64,000 bases of DNA from Amycolatopsis lexingtonensis (GTDB lineage Bacteria > Actinomycetota > Actinomycetes > Mycobacteriales > Pseudonocardiaceae). The stretch is taken from the NCBI RefSeq assembly GCF_014873755.1, contig NZ_JADBEG010000001.1, positions 8,406,501-8,470,500 of the forward strand, written 5' to 3'. The notes under the pieces are model-generated. The model saw only the letters and a program-made list of their open reading frames with translations, searched no databases and had not been told where the DNA came from. The translations under genes were made by a program, and so were the position numbers. The first letter of the stretch is position 1; each line of letters starts with the position of its first letter. Of this stretch, positions 55,829 to 64,000 are shown piece by piece.

Positions 55829-56769
55829 CGGCGGCCGCCGGGCAGGGAGAGCGCGCCGAGGACCTCGTCGGCCAGGTGGTCGAATTCGCGGATGACTTCG
55901 TCCCGGCCGGCCACGCGCAGCATCGCCGGTACGCCGCTTTCGCCGGCGTCACCGAAGTGGCGGGGGCTGTTGCGGATCTTGCTGTTCAGCACCGGAACCC
56001 GGGAATTCAGGCGCACTTCCTCGATGTAGGCGTGCTGGGCGAGCGTCACCTGCTGCGAGTAGATCTGCACCATCGTGAAGACCACGCCGAGGATGGCGGG
56101 GTCGATCGGGCGGTGCCCTTGGGTGCCGCCGCGGTGGTTGACGAAGTCGTTGAACTGCGTGACCAGCTCGGCGCAGTTGCCCACGAGGTAGTCCAGGCCC
56201 AGCGTGGACAGGTAGTCCGCCTTCGCGGGCACGAGAACCTGTTCGCTGGCAACGATCGCGGTCTTGGTGACGATGCCGAAGTTCGGGGCGCAGTCGATGA
56301 GAACCAGGTCGTAGTCGGCGAAGTGGTCGTCGCGGAGCGCGCGCCGGAGGCAGTCGTGCAGGTCGAGGAACTTCCGCTTCGACGTCTCGATGGTGGTCGC
56401 CCCGCCCAGCCGGGCCGCGAGTTCCAGGTCGATGTCGATCAGACCCAGGTGCGACGAGATCAGGTCGAGGCGCCCGCCGGTGCCGTCGAGGACCTTGTTG
56501 ACCCGCTCCGGGGTGACGACGAGGCCGGCCAGGGGCGTGTCCCGGCCCGGCACCTCGTCTTCGTACCACTGCTTGATCGTGCGGTTGTTGTCCTTGAGCT
56601 GGTGGTGCCAGTCGTCGATCGAGAAGAACGAGAACGTGAGGTTGGTCTGCGGGTCGAGGTCGAGGAGGAGGACGCGCAGGCCCCGGCTGGCGGCCACCGC
56701 GCCGAGGTTCGCGGTCAGGGTCGTCTTTCCTACGCCGCCCTTGTAGTTCATGACCGCCACTACCCGCAT
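55825..56769 (-). CDS. ParA/MinD-type ATPase
   Basis: A 314-residue deviant Walker-type ATPase: MNYKGGVGKTTLTANLGAVA at residues 7-26 (signature Lys 10 and P-loop Lys 15), switch I DPQTNLTFSF, Walker B YDLVLIDCAPNFGIV, and a C-terminal AHHAYIEEVRL-like helix (LAQHAYIEEVRLNSRVPVLN). ParA proteins dimerise on ATP, bind DNA non-specifically and position cargo. No ParB or parS is present; the next gene is a small SAP-like protein that could be the partner. ATG 56769 has GGGGAG 5 bases upstream. It heads the three-gene operon with a dyad just before it. Confidence 0.88.
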   Translation of the reverse strand: MRVVAVMNYKGGVGKTTLTANLGAVAASRGLRVLLLDLDPQTNLTFSFFSIDDWHHQLKDNNRTIKQWYEDEVPGRDTPLAGLVVTPERVNKVLDGTGGRLDLISSHLGLIDIDLELAARLGGATTIETSKRKFLDLHDCLRRALRDDHFADYDLVLIDCAPNFGIVTKTAIVASEQVLVPAKADYLSTLGLDYLVGNCAELVTQFNDFVNHRGGTQGHRPIDPAILGVVFTMVQIYSQQVTLAQHAYIEEVRLNSRVPVLNSKIRNSPRHFGDAGESGVPAMLRVAGRDEVIREFDHLADEVLGALSLPGGRR

Positions 56770-56796
56770 GCGCACTCCCCGGTGGTGTAGTCCTGA

Positions 56797-56817
56797 GCGC
56801 TGTTTGTAGTACAGCGC
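56797..56817. promoter_or_regulatory. Inverted repeat upstream of the parA operon
   Basis: GCGCTGT (56797-56803) and ACAGCGC (56811-56817) form a perfect 7-bp dyad around 7 bases, 28 bp before the parA ATG. It is the only clear palindrome in the 105-bp upstream region and is a candidate operator, for self-regulation or for a parS-like site. Confidence 0.5.
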
Positions 56818-56874
56818 GGCCGGACCGACGACCCGCGGGAACCAACTGTCCCGGAACTGTCCAGGATCTGGCTG

Positions 56875-57852
56875 CTATGCAAGCGTCTTAAGCCAGTCCG
56901 AGACCACCGAGAAGTACGTCGGGGCGTTGGGGGCGTAGTTGATCGCGTGGCCGTAGCCGTCGAGGATGTACGTCTGCAGGGGGCCGGCGAAGAACGGGGC
57001 TTCCGACACGCGCAACGCTTCCGGGGAAGAGCAGTCGCTGCCCAGGGTTCCGCAGAAGTGCGGGTCGTTGCCCAGCACCAGCAGGACCGGGACGGTGATC
57101 TGCTGGGACGCCGGGGTGACCACCGTCGTCAACGTCAGGCTGTCCACCGCTTCCGTCGTCGCGAAGACGTCCTTTGTGGACTCGTCGTACGCGATCGCGG
57201 CCTCGTCGAGGGGGCCCGGGGTGTGGAACGCCGTGTAGCGGGTGCCGGGGCTCGTGGTCAGGTAGCCCGCGTCGCGGTCCGGGACGGCCGGGTCCAAGGG
57301 GGCCGGGATCATGTTGGCGAGGACCGGGATCACCGTGATCAGGTTCATCCGGTGGGTCATGCCCGTCACCAGCACGCCGTCGACGTCGTGGTAGCGGCCG
57401 GCCTCGATCATGGCCATGGCCGCGCCGATCGAGTGGCCGCCGATGATCACCCTGGGGAAGCCGGCGCGGATCGACTGGATCACCTGGTGGGCCGCCGTCG
57501 CCTGGGTCGAGGCGCTCAGCAGGGTGCTCAACGGCTTCGAGCTCGCTCCCGTTCCCAGGCGGTCCAAGGCAAGGGTCGCGATGCCCGCGTTGTTCATCGC
57601 CAGGCGGAACGAGCGGGTCTCCGGGGTGTAGCCGATGTCCCAATAGGACGCGTTGTACGTCCCGCCGGGGATCAGGACCACCACCGTGCGCGCGTTCGGC
57701 GGGGCGCACAGGCGGCCGTGCATCGTCTCGGGGAGCAGGGACAGCGTCACCGGGAAGTTCCGGTCCTCGCACGTCGCCGTGGCCGCCCGCGCGGGGGTCG
57801 GGAGCAGGGTCAGCAACAGGAAAACGGCAGCACAAACACGTAGGCGGAGCAC
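56875..57852 (-). CDS. Secreted alpha/beta hydrolase
   Basis: The product has 325 residues from GTG 57852. A signal peptide covers residues 1-24 (LRVCAAVFLLLTLLPTPARA). The hydrolase fold shows VVLIPGGTYNASYW (oxyanion region), the nucleophile elbow GGHSIGAAMAM, LGNDPHFCG and the catalytic His in LDGYGHAINYAPN. Paired Cys residues (CEDR...RLCAPP and FCGTLGSDCSSP) suggest disulfides outside the cell. It starts 18 bases after the P450 stop on the same strand, so they are one operon. Its lipase or esterase substrate is unknown. Confidence 0.82.
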   Translation of the reverse strand: MLRLRVCAAVFLLLTLLPTPARAATATCEDRNFPVTLSLLPETMHGRLCAPPNARTVVVLIPGGTYNASYWDIGYTPETRSFRLAMNNAGIATLALDRLGTGASSKPLSTLLSASTQATAAHQVIQSIRAGFPRVIIGGHSIGAAMAMIEAGRYHDVDGVLVTGMTHRMNLITVIPVLANMIPAPLDPAVPDRDAGYLTTSPGTRYTAFHTPGPLDEAAIAYDESTKDVFATTEAVDSLTLTTVVTPASQQITVPVLLVLGNDPHFCGTLGSDCSSPEALRVSEAPFFAGPLQTYILDGYGHAINYAPNAPTYFSVVSDWLKTLA

Positions 57853-57870
57853 GGGGAGTACGACCTCCAG

Positions 57871-59172
57871 CTAGTGACGGGGGACAGCCGTCATCGGCAG
57901 GCTGTCCGGGTAGGCGGCCGAGGTGAACTTCACGCGTACCGGGTGGCCCGGGAGCGGGACCAGCCGCCAGCGCGCGGCCACCGTGGCCACCGTGATGACG
58001 ATTTCGTTCTGGGCGAAGCGGTTTCCGATGCACTGCCGGTTGCCCGCCCCGAACGGGATGAACGCGCCCTTCGGCAGTTCGGCGGCGCGTTCCGGGCTCC
58101 AGCGGCCGGGATCGAACCGGGCCGGATCGGGGAACGACGCGGGGTCGTGGTGCAGTGCGTGGGGACTGACGATCACCTCGGCGCCTTCCGGGAGGCGGAC
58201 GCCGCCGAGGTCGACCTCCTCGAGGGTGCGGCGCATCAGCATCCACAGCGGGTACAGGCGCAGCACTTCGTCGACGACCTGGCGGACGTAGGCCAGCTGC
58301 CCGAGGTTTTCGGCCGTGACCGGGCGGCCGCCCAGCACCTCGTCGACCTCGGCGTGCACCCGTGCCTCCACCTCGGGGTGCCTGCCGAGCTCGTGGAACG
58401 TCCAGGACAGCGCCAGCGCGGTCGTTTCGATGCCCGCGGTGAGCAGCGTCAGCACCTCGTCCCGCGCCTGCTCGTCGGTCATGCCGGCCAGCAGCAACGT
58501 CGAGAGCAGGTCGCCGTGGTCGGTGCCGTCCGCCCGCCAGTCGCGGATCACCGCCAGCACGATTTCCCGCATCCGCGTGATCGCTTCGTCGAACCGCCGG
58601 TTCCCGGGCACCGGCAGCTTTTCGACGAACTTCGGCGACAACGCGCGAATCATTCCCTGCTGGATGATCAGGTAAATGGATCTCCGCGCTTCGGCGATCG
58701 CCTCTTTTCCCAGTTCCGTGGAGAACAGCGCCTCGCCGACGATCGTCACCGCGAGGCGCTGCATGTCCTCGTCGACCGGGCGAACCTCGCCCGCTTGCCA
58801 GGAATCGCCCATATCGGCCGCCGCGCGCCGCATGATCTCCGCGTAAGCGATCAAGCGGTCGCGGTGGAACGCCGGTTGCATCAGCCGCCGCTGGCGCCGG
58901 TGGAAGTCGCCGTTCGAAAGCACCAAGCCATTTCCGACGAACGGCCGAAACTTGTCGAACATGGCGCCCTTGCGGAACTTCGGACCCGCCGTGACCAGCA
59001 CTTCTTGTGCCAGCCGCGGGCTCGTGACGAAGTAGGTGGGGGCCGGGCCGAGGTAGAGTTTCACGATCTCGCCGTGCTCGTGCAATGAACTGGTGAATGC
59101 GAAGCGTTGCCTCAGCAGTGCCGGAGTGTGCCCGAGAAAAGGCCACCGGCCCGGTGCGACCGGGGCGGTCAT
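57871..59172 (-). CDS. Cytochrome P450
   Basis: A 433-residue soluble P450 from ATG 59172 (GAGGAG 5 bases upstream). Landmarks are the I-helix AGIETTALALSW, the K-helix ExxR in DEVLRLYP, the PERF-like region FDPGRW and the haem loop FIPFGAGNRQCIGNRFA with the proximal Cys at about 381. The GN in place of GR in the haem loop and the N-terminal PGRWPFLGHTP resemble the CYP family that includes fatty-acid or terpene hydroxylases. Redox partners are not adjacent. It is divergent from a DUF574 methyltransferase and co-directional with a secreted hydrolase. Confidence 0.9.
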   Translation of the reverse strand: MTAPVAPGRWPFLGHTPALLRQRFAFTSSLHEHGEIVKLYLGPAPTYFVTSPRLAQEVLVTAGPKFRKGAMFDKFRPFVGNGLVLSNGDFHRRQRRLMQPAFHRDRLIAYAEIMRRAAADMGDSWQAGEVRPVDEDMQRLAVTIVGEALFSTELGKEAIAEARRSIYLIIQQGMIRALSPKFVEKLPVPGNRRFDEAITRMREIVLAVIRDWRADGTDHGDLLSTLLLAGMTDEQARDEVLTLLTAGIETTALALSWTFHELGRHPEVEARVHAEVDEVLGGRPVTAENLGQLAYVRQVVDEVLRLYPLWMLMRRTLEEVDLGGVRLPEGAEVIVSPHALHHDPASFPDPARFDPGRWSPERAAELPKGAFIPFGAGNRQCIGNRFAQNEIVITVATVAARWRLVPLPGHPVRVKFTSAAYPDSLPMTAVPRH

Positions 59173-59351
59173 GTGGACTCCTCGTTGCGCCATTGTGTGG
59201 ATTTCCCAAGGAGACGGCCTACGGTAGGCGCGTCCGGGCGAACGGTACAGTGCCCGATCGGGTGGCGTGGGCTCACGCATATGGCCCAGTGGACGAATCC
59301 GGGGGAATCGCTAAGCTCTTTCCGGTCCGACAGACTGAGAAGGTGTTCTTC

Positions 59352-60170
59352 GTGACGCGATCACCGGAATGGATACCACCGGGTGTCGATATCTCCGTGC
59401 CGAGCATGGCCCGCACCTACGACTTCATGCTGGGCGGCGGGCACCACTTCGCCGTCGATCGCGCGGTGGGCGAGCAGATCGAACGCGCGATGCCCGGCTT
59501 GCGCGACGCGGCGCGCGTGAACCGCGCGTTCCTCGGGCGCGCGGTGCGGTTCATGACGGCTCAGGGGATCCGGCAGTTCCTCGACATCGGCTCGGGAATC
59601 CCGACGGTGGCGAACGTGCACGAAGTCGCCCAGGCGCAGGACCCGGACTGCCGCGTGGTGTACGTCGACCGCGACCCGGTGGCGGTCGCGCACAGCGAAT
59701 TGATGCTCGCGGGCAACGATCGTGCAGCGATCGTACACGCCGACATGCGGGACCCGGAGAAAATTTTCGATGCACCTCAGGTGCGCGCTTTGCTCGATTT
59801 CGAAAAACCCGTCGGGTTGCTGATGCTCTTGATGCTGCATTGGGTGCCCGACGAATCCGGGCCGCTCGAACTCGTCGGGCGGTACGGGTCGGCGCTCGCG
59901 CCCGGCAGTTTTCTCGCGATCACCCACGTCACCGGCGATCACCAAGGCGAAAACCTCGGCGAGGCGACCGAGGCGATCAAGGAAAGCCGGAGCCCCGATC
60001 AAGTGAACCTGCGGACGCACGCCCAGGTGACCGAGCTCTTCACGGGTTTCGAAATCGTCGAACCGGGATTGGTCGGCTGCGGGGAATGGCGGCCGGCCGG
60101 GCCGGCGGACATCTCCGCCGCCGCGGAGATGAACATGCTGGTCTACGCCGGAATCGGCCGGAAGAACTGA
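59352..60170 (+). CDS. DUF574-family SAM-dependent methyltransferase
   Basis: The product has 272 residues from GTG 59352. The family pattern is clear: PSMARTYDFMLGGGHHFAVD, NRAFLGRAVRFMTAQGIRQF, SAM motif LDIGSGIPTVANVHEVAQ, the acidic VYVDRDPVAVAHSE and HADMRDPEKIF. These methyltransferases are expanded in actinomycetes and mostly uncharacterised. The downstream PAS-GGDEF-EAL gene begins 13 bases after its stop, a pairing I recall from other actinomycetes, so a link to cyclic-di-GMP-type regulation is possible. Confidence 0.85.
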   Translation: MTRSPEWIPPGVDISVPSMARTYDFMLGGGHHFAVDRAVGEQIERAMPGLRDAARVNRAFLGRAVRFMTAQGIRQFLDIGSGIPTVANVHEVAQAQDPDCRVVYVDRDPVAVAHSELMLAGNDRAAIVHADMRDPEKIFDAPQVRALLDFEKPVGLLMLLMLHWVPDESGPLELVGRYGSALAPGSFLAITHVTGDHQGENLGEATEAIKESRSPDQVNLRTHAQVTELFTGFEIVEPGLVGCGEWRPAGPADISAAAEMNMLVYAGIGRKN

Positions 60171-60183
60171 TCGGACGCGCCGG

Positions 60184-62307
60184 ATGTCGATGCCCGACCC
60201 CCATGCGAACCGCCCCGCGGTTCCCGACCCGGAACGCGCGCGGAACCTGCTCGCCCGCAAGTGGGCCTACCTCCTCAGCGGCACGACCGTGGTTTCACTG
60301 AGCCGGGAGGAGCTCGACGCCGAGTTGCGCGGCATGCTCGTCACGTTGTGCGGTTCGCTACGGGCCACCTCCGCGGACACCACGCCCGCCGAGCGGATCG
60401 GCGGGCGGCTGGTCGGGCTCGGCTACGTCGGCGAGCCCGGGCTGCGGTGCACGCTCGACGTCCTCGCGAAGGGCCTGCCCGCGCTGCCCGAACTCCAGGC
60501 GGTCGAGCGCTTGGCCGAGCGCGTCGCGCTGACGCTGGGCGCGCTCTCGTGCGGGTTCCTGCTCGCGCACGAGCGCAGCGTCCTCGACCAGCAGGAGATC
60601 ATGCACCTCTCGCTGCTCAAGGCGGTGCGGGACGCCCAGTGGCACCTCAAGGAAAGCGAGGCGCGCTTCGAAGAGGTGGTGACGTCGTCCGCGAGCGGCA
60701 TCGCGCTGGTCGCCCTCGACGGCCGGATCGTGCGGGCCAACACGGCGCTGGCCGAGATGCTCGGGCACCAGTCCGGCGAGCTGACCGGGACGGTGCTGTA
60801 CGAAGTCGTCCACCCCGAGACGGTCGGCGTCCTGCGCGAGGCGATGGCGGCGCTGCTCGACGGCGGCAAGGAGCGGGTCCGGCAGTCGCAACGGCTGCTG
60901 CGCCAGGACGGCGACGTCGCGCGCATCTCGCTCACCGCGTCCCTGCTGCGCGACGCCGAGGACCGGCCGGGGCACTTCGTCGTCGTGGTCGAGGACGGCA
61001 CCGAACTGATGCTGCTGCAAGGGGAACTGAGCCGCCAGGCCCTCCACGACGTCCTCACCGGGCTGCCGAACCGGCAGTACTTCGGCACCCACCTGGAGAC
61101 GGCGCTGCGGCGCGCGGACCCGGTGTACGGCGTGACGTTGTTCCACGTCGACCTCGACGCCTTCGGGATGGTCTGCAACAGCCTCGGCCGCCGGATCGGC
61201 GAGCAGCTGCTGATCCACTTCGCGCAGCGGTTGAAGGCGGTCATGGCCGGAGAAAAGGCGATGATCGCGCGGTTCCACAGCGATGAGTTCGGCATCCTGG
61301 TCGAGAACACGGCGACGACGCCGGACATCGGCACCATCGTGCGCGCCATCAACGACGAGCTCGCCGAGCCGTTCTTCGTCGACGGGCACGGGCTCGCGCT
61401 GTCGGCCAGCGCGGGTGTGGTGCACCGGCCGTCGAAGGGCATCGACCCGGTGGAGCTGTTACGCGCGGCGGACCAGACGCTGCGGCGGGCCAAGGAACGA
61501 CGGCGCGGCCAGTGGAAGATGTTCGACCGGGAGGCCGACGCCGAAGACCGGCGGACGCAGGCGCTGGCCGTCGGCATGGCCGGGGCGTGGGAGCACGGCG
61601 AGATCAGCGTCCGGTACCGGCCGATGACACGGCTGGCCGACGGCGAGGTGGCCGGCGTCGAAGCCCGCCTGCACTGGGACCGCCCGGACGAACCGGCGCC
61701 GGCTCACGAACAGTGCGCGGAGCTCGCCGAGTCGACCGGGCTGGTGCTGCCGCTCGGTGACTGGCTGCTGCGCGCGGCGGGCCGGCAAGGCGAGTGGTGG
61801 CGGCAGCGGGCGGGGTTCGGCCTCCCGGTGGTCGCCGGCCTGACCGGGCACCAGGTGTCGGACGACGCGCTGGGCACGCGCGTGACGCGGCTGCTGGCCG
61901 ACACCGGCCTGCCGCCGGAGCAGCTGATGCTCGGCGTGCCGGTCGGCGCGCTGCCGGTGTCCGGGGTCATCGAGAACGTCACCGTGCTGGCCGACCTCGG
62001 CGTCCACGTGATGCTCGACGACTTCGGGCTGGGCCCCGACGACCTGCGGGCCGTCCAGGACCTGCCGGTCGACATCGTGCGCGTCGACCGGCGCCTCGCC
62101 GAGTGGCAGGCGTGGTCGGACTCGACGTTCCTCGGCGCGCTGGTGCCGCTGGTCCGGCAGGTCGGCGCGACGCTCGTCGTCGACGGCATCCACACCGAGG
62201 ACCAGGCGAGCTGGTGGCGCACGGCGGGTGCCGAGCTGGCCACGGGCGACTACTTCGGGGTCGCCGAACCGGCCGCCGAGTTCGCCGGGCAGTTCGCCGG
62301 CACCTGA
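60184..62307 (+). CDS. PAS-GGDEF-EAL protein with degenerate active sites
   Basis: The product has 707 residues: an N-terminal helical sensor region (1-150), a PAS domain (about 158-275), a GGDEF domain (about 285-445) and an EAL domain (about 455-700). The GGDEF motif reads FHSDEFGIL (SDEF), which removes the paired Gly. In the EAL domain the signature is VEARLHW, the catalytic Asn and second Glu regions are GLTGHQV and LGVPVGAL, DDFGLG is kept, the VDxxK Lys is Arg (RVDRRL) and the final EG motif is DGIHTED. Both catalytic sites appear dead, so it likely binds a nucleotide or a partner instead of making or degrading cyclic-di-GMP. Confidence 0.85.
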   Translation: MSMPDPHANRPAVPDPERARNLLARKWAYLLSGTTVVSLSREELDAELRGMLVTLCGSLRATSADTTPAERIGGRLVGLGYVGEPGLRCTLDVLAKGLPALPELQAVERLAERVALTLGALSCGFLLAHERSVLDQQEIMHLSLLKAVRDAQWHLKESEARFEEVVTSSASGIALVALDGRIVRANTALAEMLGHQSGELTGTVLYEVVHPETVGVLREAMAALLDGGKERVRQSQRLLRQDGDVARISLTASLLRDAEDRPGHFVVVVEDGTELMLLQGELSRQALHDVLTGLPNRQYFGTHLETALRRADPVYGVTLFHVDLDAFGMVCNSLGRRIGEQLLIHFAQRLKAVMAGEKAMIARFHSDEFGILVENTATTPDIGTIVRAINDELAEPFFVDGHGLALSASAGVVHRPSKGIDPVELLRAADQTLRRAKERRRGQWKMFDREADAEDRRTQALAVGMAGAWEHGEISVRYRPMTRLADGEVAGVEARLHWDRPDEPAPAHEQCAELAESTGLVLPLGDWLLRAAGRQGEWWRQRAGFGLPVVAGLTGHQVSDDALGTRVTRLLADTGLPPEQLMLGVPVGALPVSGVIENVTVLADLGVHVMLDDFGLGPDDLRAVQDLPVDIVRVDRRLAEWQAWSDSTFLGALVPLVRQVGATLVVDGIHTEDQASWWRTAGAELATGDYFGVAEPAAEFAGQFAGT

Positions 62308-63167
62308 GGACGCCACCGGGTGAGGGCGACGGCGAACAGGACGATCGCCATGCCGCCGACGACCCGCGGTGTCAGCGGTTCGCCGAGGAAGAGCGTGCCG
62401 AGGCTGACCGACACCACCGGGAGGAGGTAGCCGACTGTGGCGGCCGCCGTCGGGCCTTCGTCCGCGATCACGCGGTAGTTGAGGTAGAACGTGATCCCGG
62501 TGCCGAAGACGCCGAGGACGGTCACCGCGGCGAGCGCCGTGAGGTTCACCTGCGGCGCGGTCCCGGCCACCGGCAGGGCGAGCGCCGTCAACGCGGTCGC
62601 GGTCGTCAGCTGGGCGGCCGACAGCGCGAGCGGGGCGCCGTTCGGTGGCAGTTTCCGTGCCATGTAAGCGAACGCGATCGCGTAGCTGAGGCTGGCCGCG
62701 AGCAGCGCGAGGGCGCCGGTGCTCAGCAGGCCCGCCTGCTCCCACGGCGCGAAGATCACCACGATGCCGGCGAAGCCGAGGGCCAGCCCGAGCAGGCGCG
62801 CCGGGTTGAGACGCCGTTCGGTGCCGAGTGCGACCCCGATCAGGAGCGACCACAACGGGGTCGTGGCGTTCATGACCCCCGCGACGCCGGAGTCCACCGT
62901 GCGCTCGCCGATGCCGAACAGCGCGAACGGCAGCGCGTTGCAGAAGAACGCGGCGACGATCAGCCGTCCCCACGTGCCGCGGTCGCGCGGAAGCCGCTGG
63001 CGGGCCGCGAAGGCCAGCACCAGCAGCGTCAGCGCGCCGAGCGCGCAGCGGATCAGCGTGAGGTGGACCGGGCTCAGGCCGGTCAACGCCAGCTTGATCC
63101 ACAGGAACCCCGAGCCCCACAGGAGAGCCAGTACCGCGATGCGCACCCAACCAGTCACGTGCTCCAC
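62250..63167 (-). CDS. EamA/DMT-family exporter
   Basis: The product has 305 residues with ten predicted membrane segments in two homologous EamA halves (LLWGSGFLWIKLALTGLSPV; GALALLAASLSYAIAFAYMA; GEPLTPRVVGGMAIVLFAVA). This is the RhaT/YdcZ-like drug/metabolite transporter type that exports amino acids or small metabolites. The 3' end overlaps the end of the EAL gene by 58 bases, tail to tail. GTG 63167 or GTG 63158 is the start. Confidence 0.85.
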   Translation of the reverse strand: MEHVTGWVRIAVLALLWGSGFLWIKLALTGLSPVHLTLIRCALGALTLLVLAFAARQRLPRDRGTWGRLIVAAFFCNALPFALFGIGERTVDSGVAGVMNATTPLWSLLIGVALGTERRLNPARLLGLALGFAGIVVIFAPWEQAGLLSTGALALLAASLSYAIAFAYMARKLPPNGAPLALSAAQLTTATALTALALPVAGTAPQVNLTALAAVTVLGVFGTGITFYLNYRVIADEGPTAAATVGYLLPVVSVSLGTLFLGEPLTPRVVGGMAIVLFAVALTRWRPQVPANCPANSAAGSATPK

Positions 63168-63185
63168 GGTGCCGAAGTGGACCCG

Positions 63186-64000
63186 TCAGGACAAGTGAAA
63201 AGTCCTGGACTGATCGTTAAGGGAAACTACAGTGTCGGGCCTCCACAGGCGCTCGCCGAAGAGGGCCAGCGCCGCGGGCAGCAGGATGCCGCGGACGACC
63301 GTCGCGTCGAGCAGGATCGCGAACGCCATGCCGAGGCCGAGCATCTTGTACTCGATCGCGGCCAGGCTGAGGAAGATGCCGAACACCCCCGTCATGATCA
63401 GCGCCGCGCTCGTCACGACCCCCGAACTGCTCGCCGTGCCCTCGACGATCGCCTCCCGCGCCGGGCTGCCCGCCCGCCGCCGCTCGCGGATCCGGCTCAG
63501 GATGAAGACGTGGTAGTCGGTGCTCAGCCCGAACAGCAGCACGAACAGGAACACCGGCAGCCAGCCGAGCACCCCGCCGTAGGGCGTGAAACCCAGTAGT
63601 GGCGCGAGAAAACCGTCCTGGAACACCAGGGTGAGCACGCCGTAGGCCGCGCCGGTCGAGAGCAGGTTGAGCAGGATCGACACCGCCGGCACGGCCACCG
63701 AGCGGAACACCGCGAGCAGCAACACGAAGGCGAGCAGCATGATGAACCCGAAGACGTACGGCGCCCGCGCCAGCACTTGCGCGGTGAAGTCGTGGGCTTC
63801 GGCCGTCCGGCCCGCGATCGCGTAACCGACGCCGTCCACGCGCCCGACCGTCCGCGGCAGCAGGGTTTCGCGCAACGCGGTGAGCGTGCGGTCCGCCGCT
63901 TCGCCGTTTCCGCTGCCGCCGAGCGGGATCCGGACGACGAGCGCCTGGTCCACCGGGACGACCACCGCCGGTTTCGGCGTCGCCGCCGTGAGTTCGGCGA
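63186..64000 (-). CDS. MMPL-family transporter, C-terminal part (runs off the window)
   Basis: About 271 C-terminal residues are visible, with no start before the window edge. The sequence shows the last periplasmic segment (LPRTVGRVDGVGYAIAGRTA), then five or six membrane helices (YVFGFIMLLAFVLLLAVFRS; LPVFLFVLLFGLSTDYHVFI) with the RND/MMPL motif GLSTDYHVFILSRIRE, where the Asp and Tyr sit in the proton relay. MmpL proteins flip or export lipids and siderophores using the proton gradient. The substrate cannot be read from this part. Confidence 0.88.
   Translation of the reverse strand, partial: AELTAATPKPAVVVPVDQALVVRIPLGGSGNGEAADRTLTALRETLLPRTVGRVDGVGYAIAGRTAEAHDFTAQVLARAPYVFGFIMLLAFVLLLAVFRSVAVPAVSILLNLLSTGAAYGVLTLVFQDGFLAPLLGFTPYGGVLGWLPVFLFVLLFGLSTDYHVFILSRIRERRRAGSPAREAIVEGTASSSGVVTSAALIMTGVFGIFLSLAAIEYKMLGLGMAFAILLDATVVRGILLPAALALFGERLWRPDTVVSLNDQSRTFHLS

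Noticed and set aside
55825..56769. Plasmid partition locus (parAB) and plasmid origin
   Set aside because: There is no parB, replication gene or clear parS cluster. The single dyad upstream is more like an operator, and the flanks are chromosomal genes.
53943..60170. Natural-product biosynthetic cluster (P450, hydrolase, methyltransferase)
   Set aside because: The genes lie on both strands with unrelated neighbours, and there is no synthase, NRPS, PKS or terpene gene.
1..64000. CRISPR array or cas genes
   Set aside because: No regularly spaced direct repeats and no Cas-like proteins were seen.

Overview
The window comes from a high-GC actinomycete. It is most likely a member of the Pseudonocardiaceae, with Amycolatopsis as a reasonable guess. 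The reasons are the strong G/C third-position bias, the many GTG starts, the frequent 4-base stop/start overlaps, and several families typical of the group: an AfsR-type regulator, a DUF574 methyltransferase, MprAB-PepD, and a Glp/GlpR (SepX) division pair. The genus is an inference from gene content; no search was run.

Layout. 1-6.5 kb: the start of a secreted GH92 alpha-mannosidase behind a perfect LacI-type operator; a NarL-type two-component pair divergent from a secreted HbpS/GlcG protein (the SenS-SenR-HbpS arrangement); a cytosine-deaminase-like amidohydrolase; a LysR regulator divergent from an MFS exporter. 6.5-12.7 kb: an AfsR/SARP regulator, a VWA protein, unknown actinobacterial proteins, and a decayed fragment of a Wadjet JetD gene. 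12.97-27.47 kb: a genomic island bounded by a 46-bp perfect direct repeat that is the 3' part of a tRNA-Arg(CCT) gene. It carries an excisionase-like gene but no integrase, an AbiE-like regulator/nucleotidyltransferase pair with its own operator, a complete type I restriction-modification operon (hsdM-hsdS-hsdR), a DUF262-DUF1524-RAMA restriction-like protein, and two IS110-family elements.

27.5-53.7 kb is mostly core genome: an orphan response regulator with a TRIC/YadS channel; mprA-mprB, deoR-galT and pepD; a five-gene reverse operon (GT2, DUF2064, methyltransferase, membrane molybdenum oxidoreductase, membrane protein) divergent from a GT-C-like membrane protein and a second two-component system; an IS5-family element inserted exactly in a CTAG that held two convergent stop codons; C-terminal fragments of a WYL regulator and a SnoaL-like gene; then epimerase, moaB, mscL, SAF protein, fmdB-like, 5-FTHF cyclo-ligase, galU, glp/moeA, rimJ-like, glpR/sepX and tRNA-Ala(CGC). 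This last block has the gene order I recall for mycobacteria around mprAB-pepD to galU-moeA1-rimJ.

53.9-56.8 kb holds the most unusual locus: a tight three-gene operon of a ParA-type ATPase, a small SAP/Rho-N-like protein, and a protein that reads as RAMA domain, CBS pair and HEPN-like domain with an R-x4-H motif. I know of no description of this combination. The window therefore has two RAMA-domain proteins of different architecture, one on the mobile island and one in a chromosomal-looking setting. 56.9-64 kb: a secreted alpha/beta hydrolase with a cytochrome P450, a DUF574 methyltransferase with a degenerate PAS-GGDEF-EAL protein, an EamA exporter, and the end of an MmpL-type transporter.
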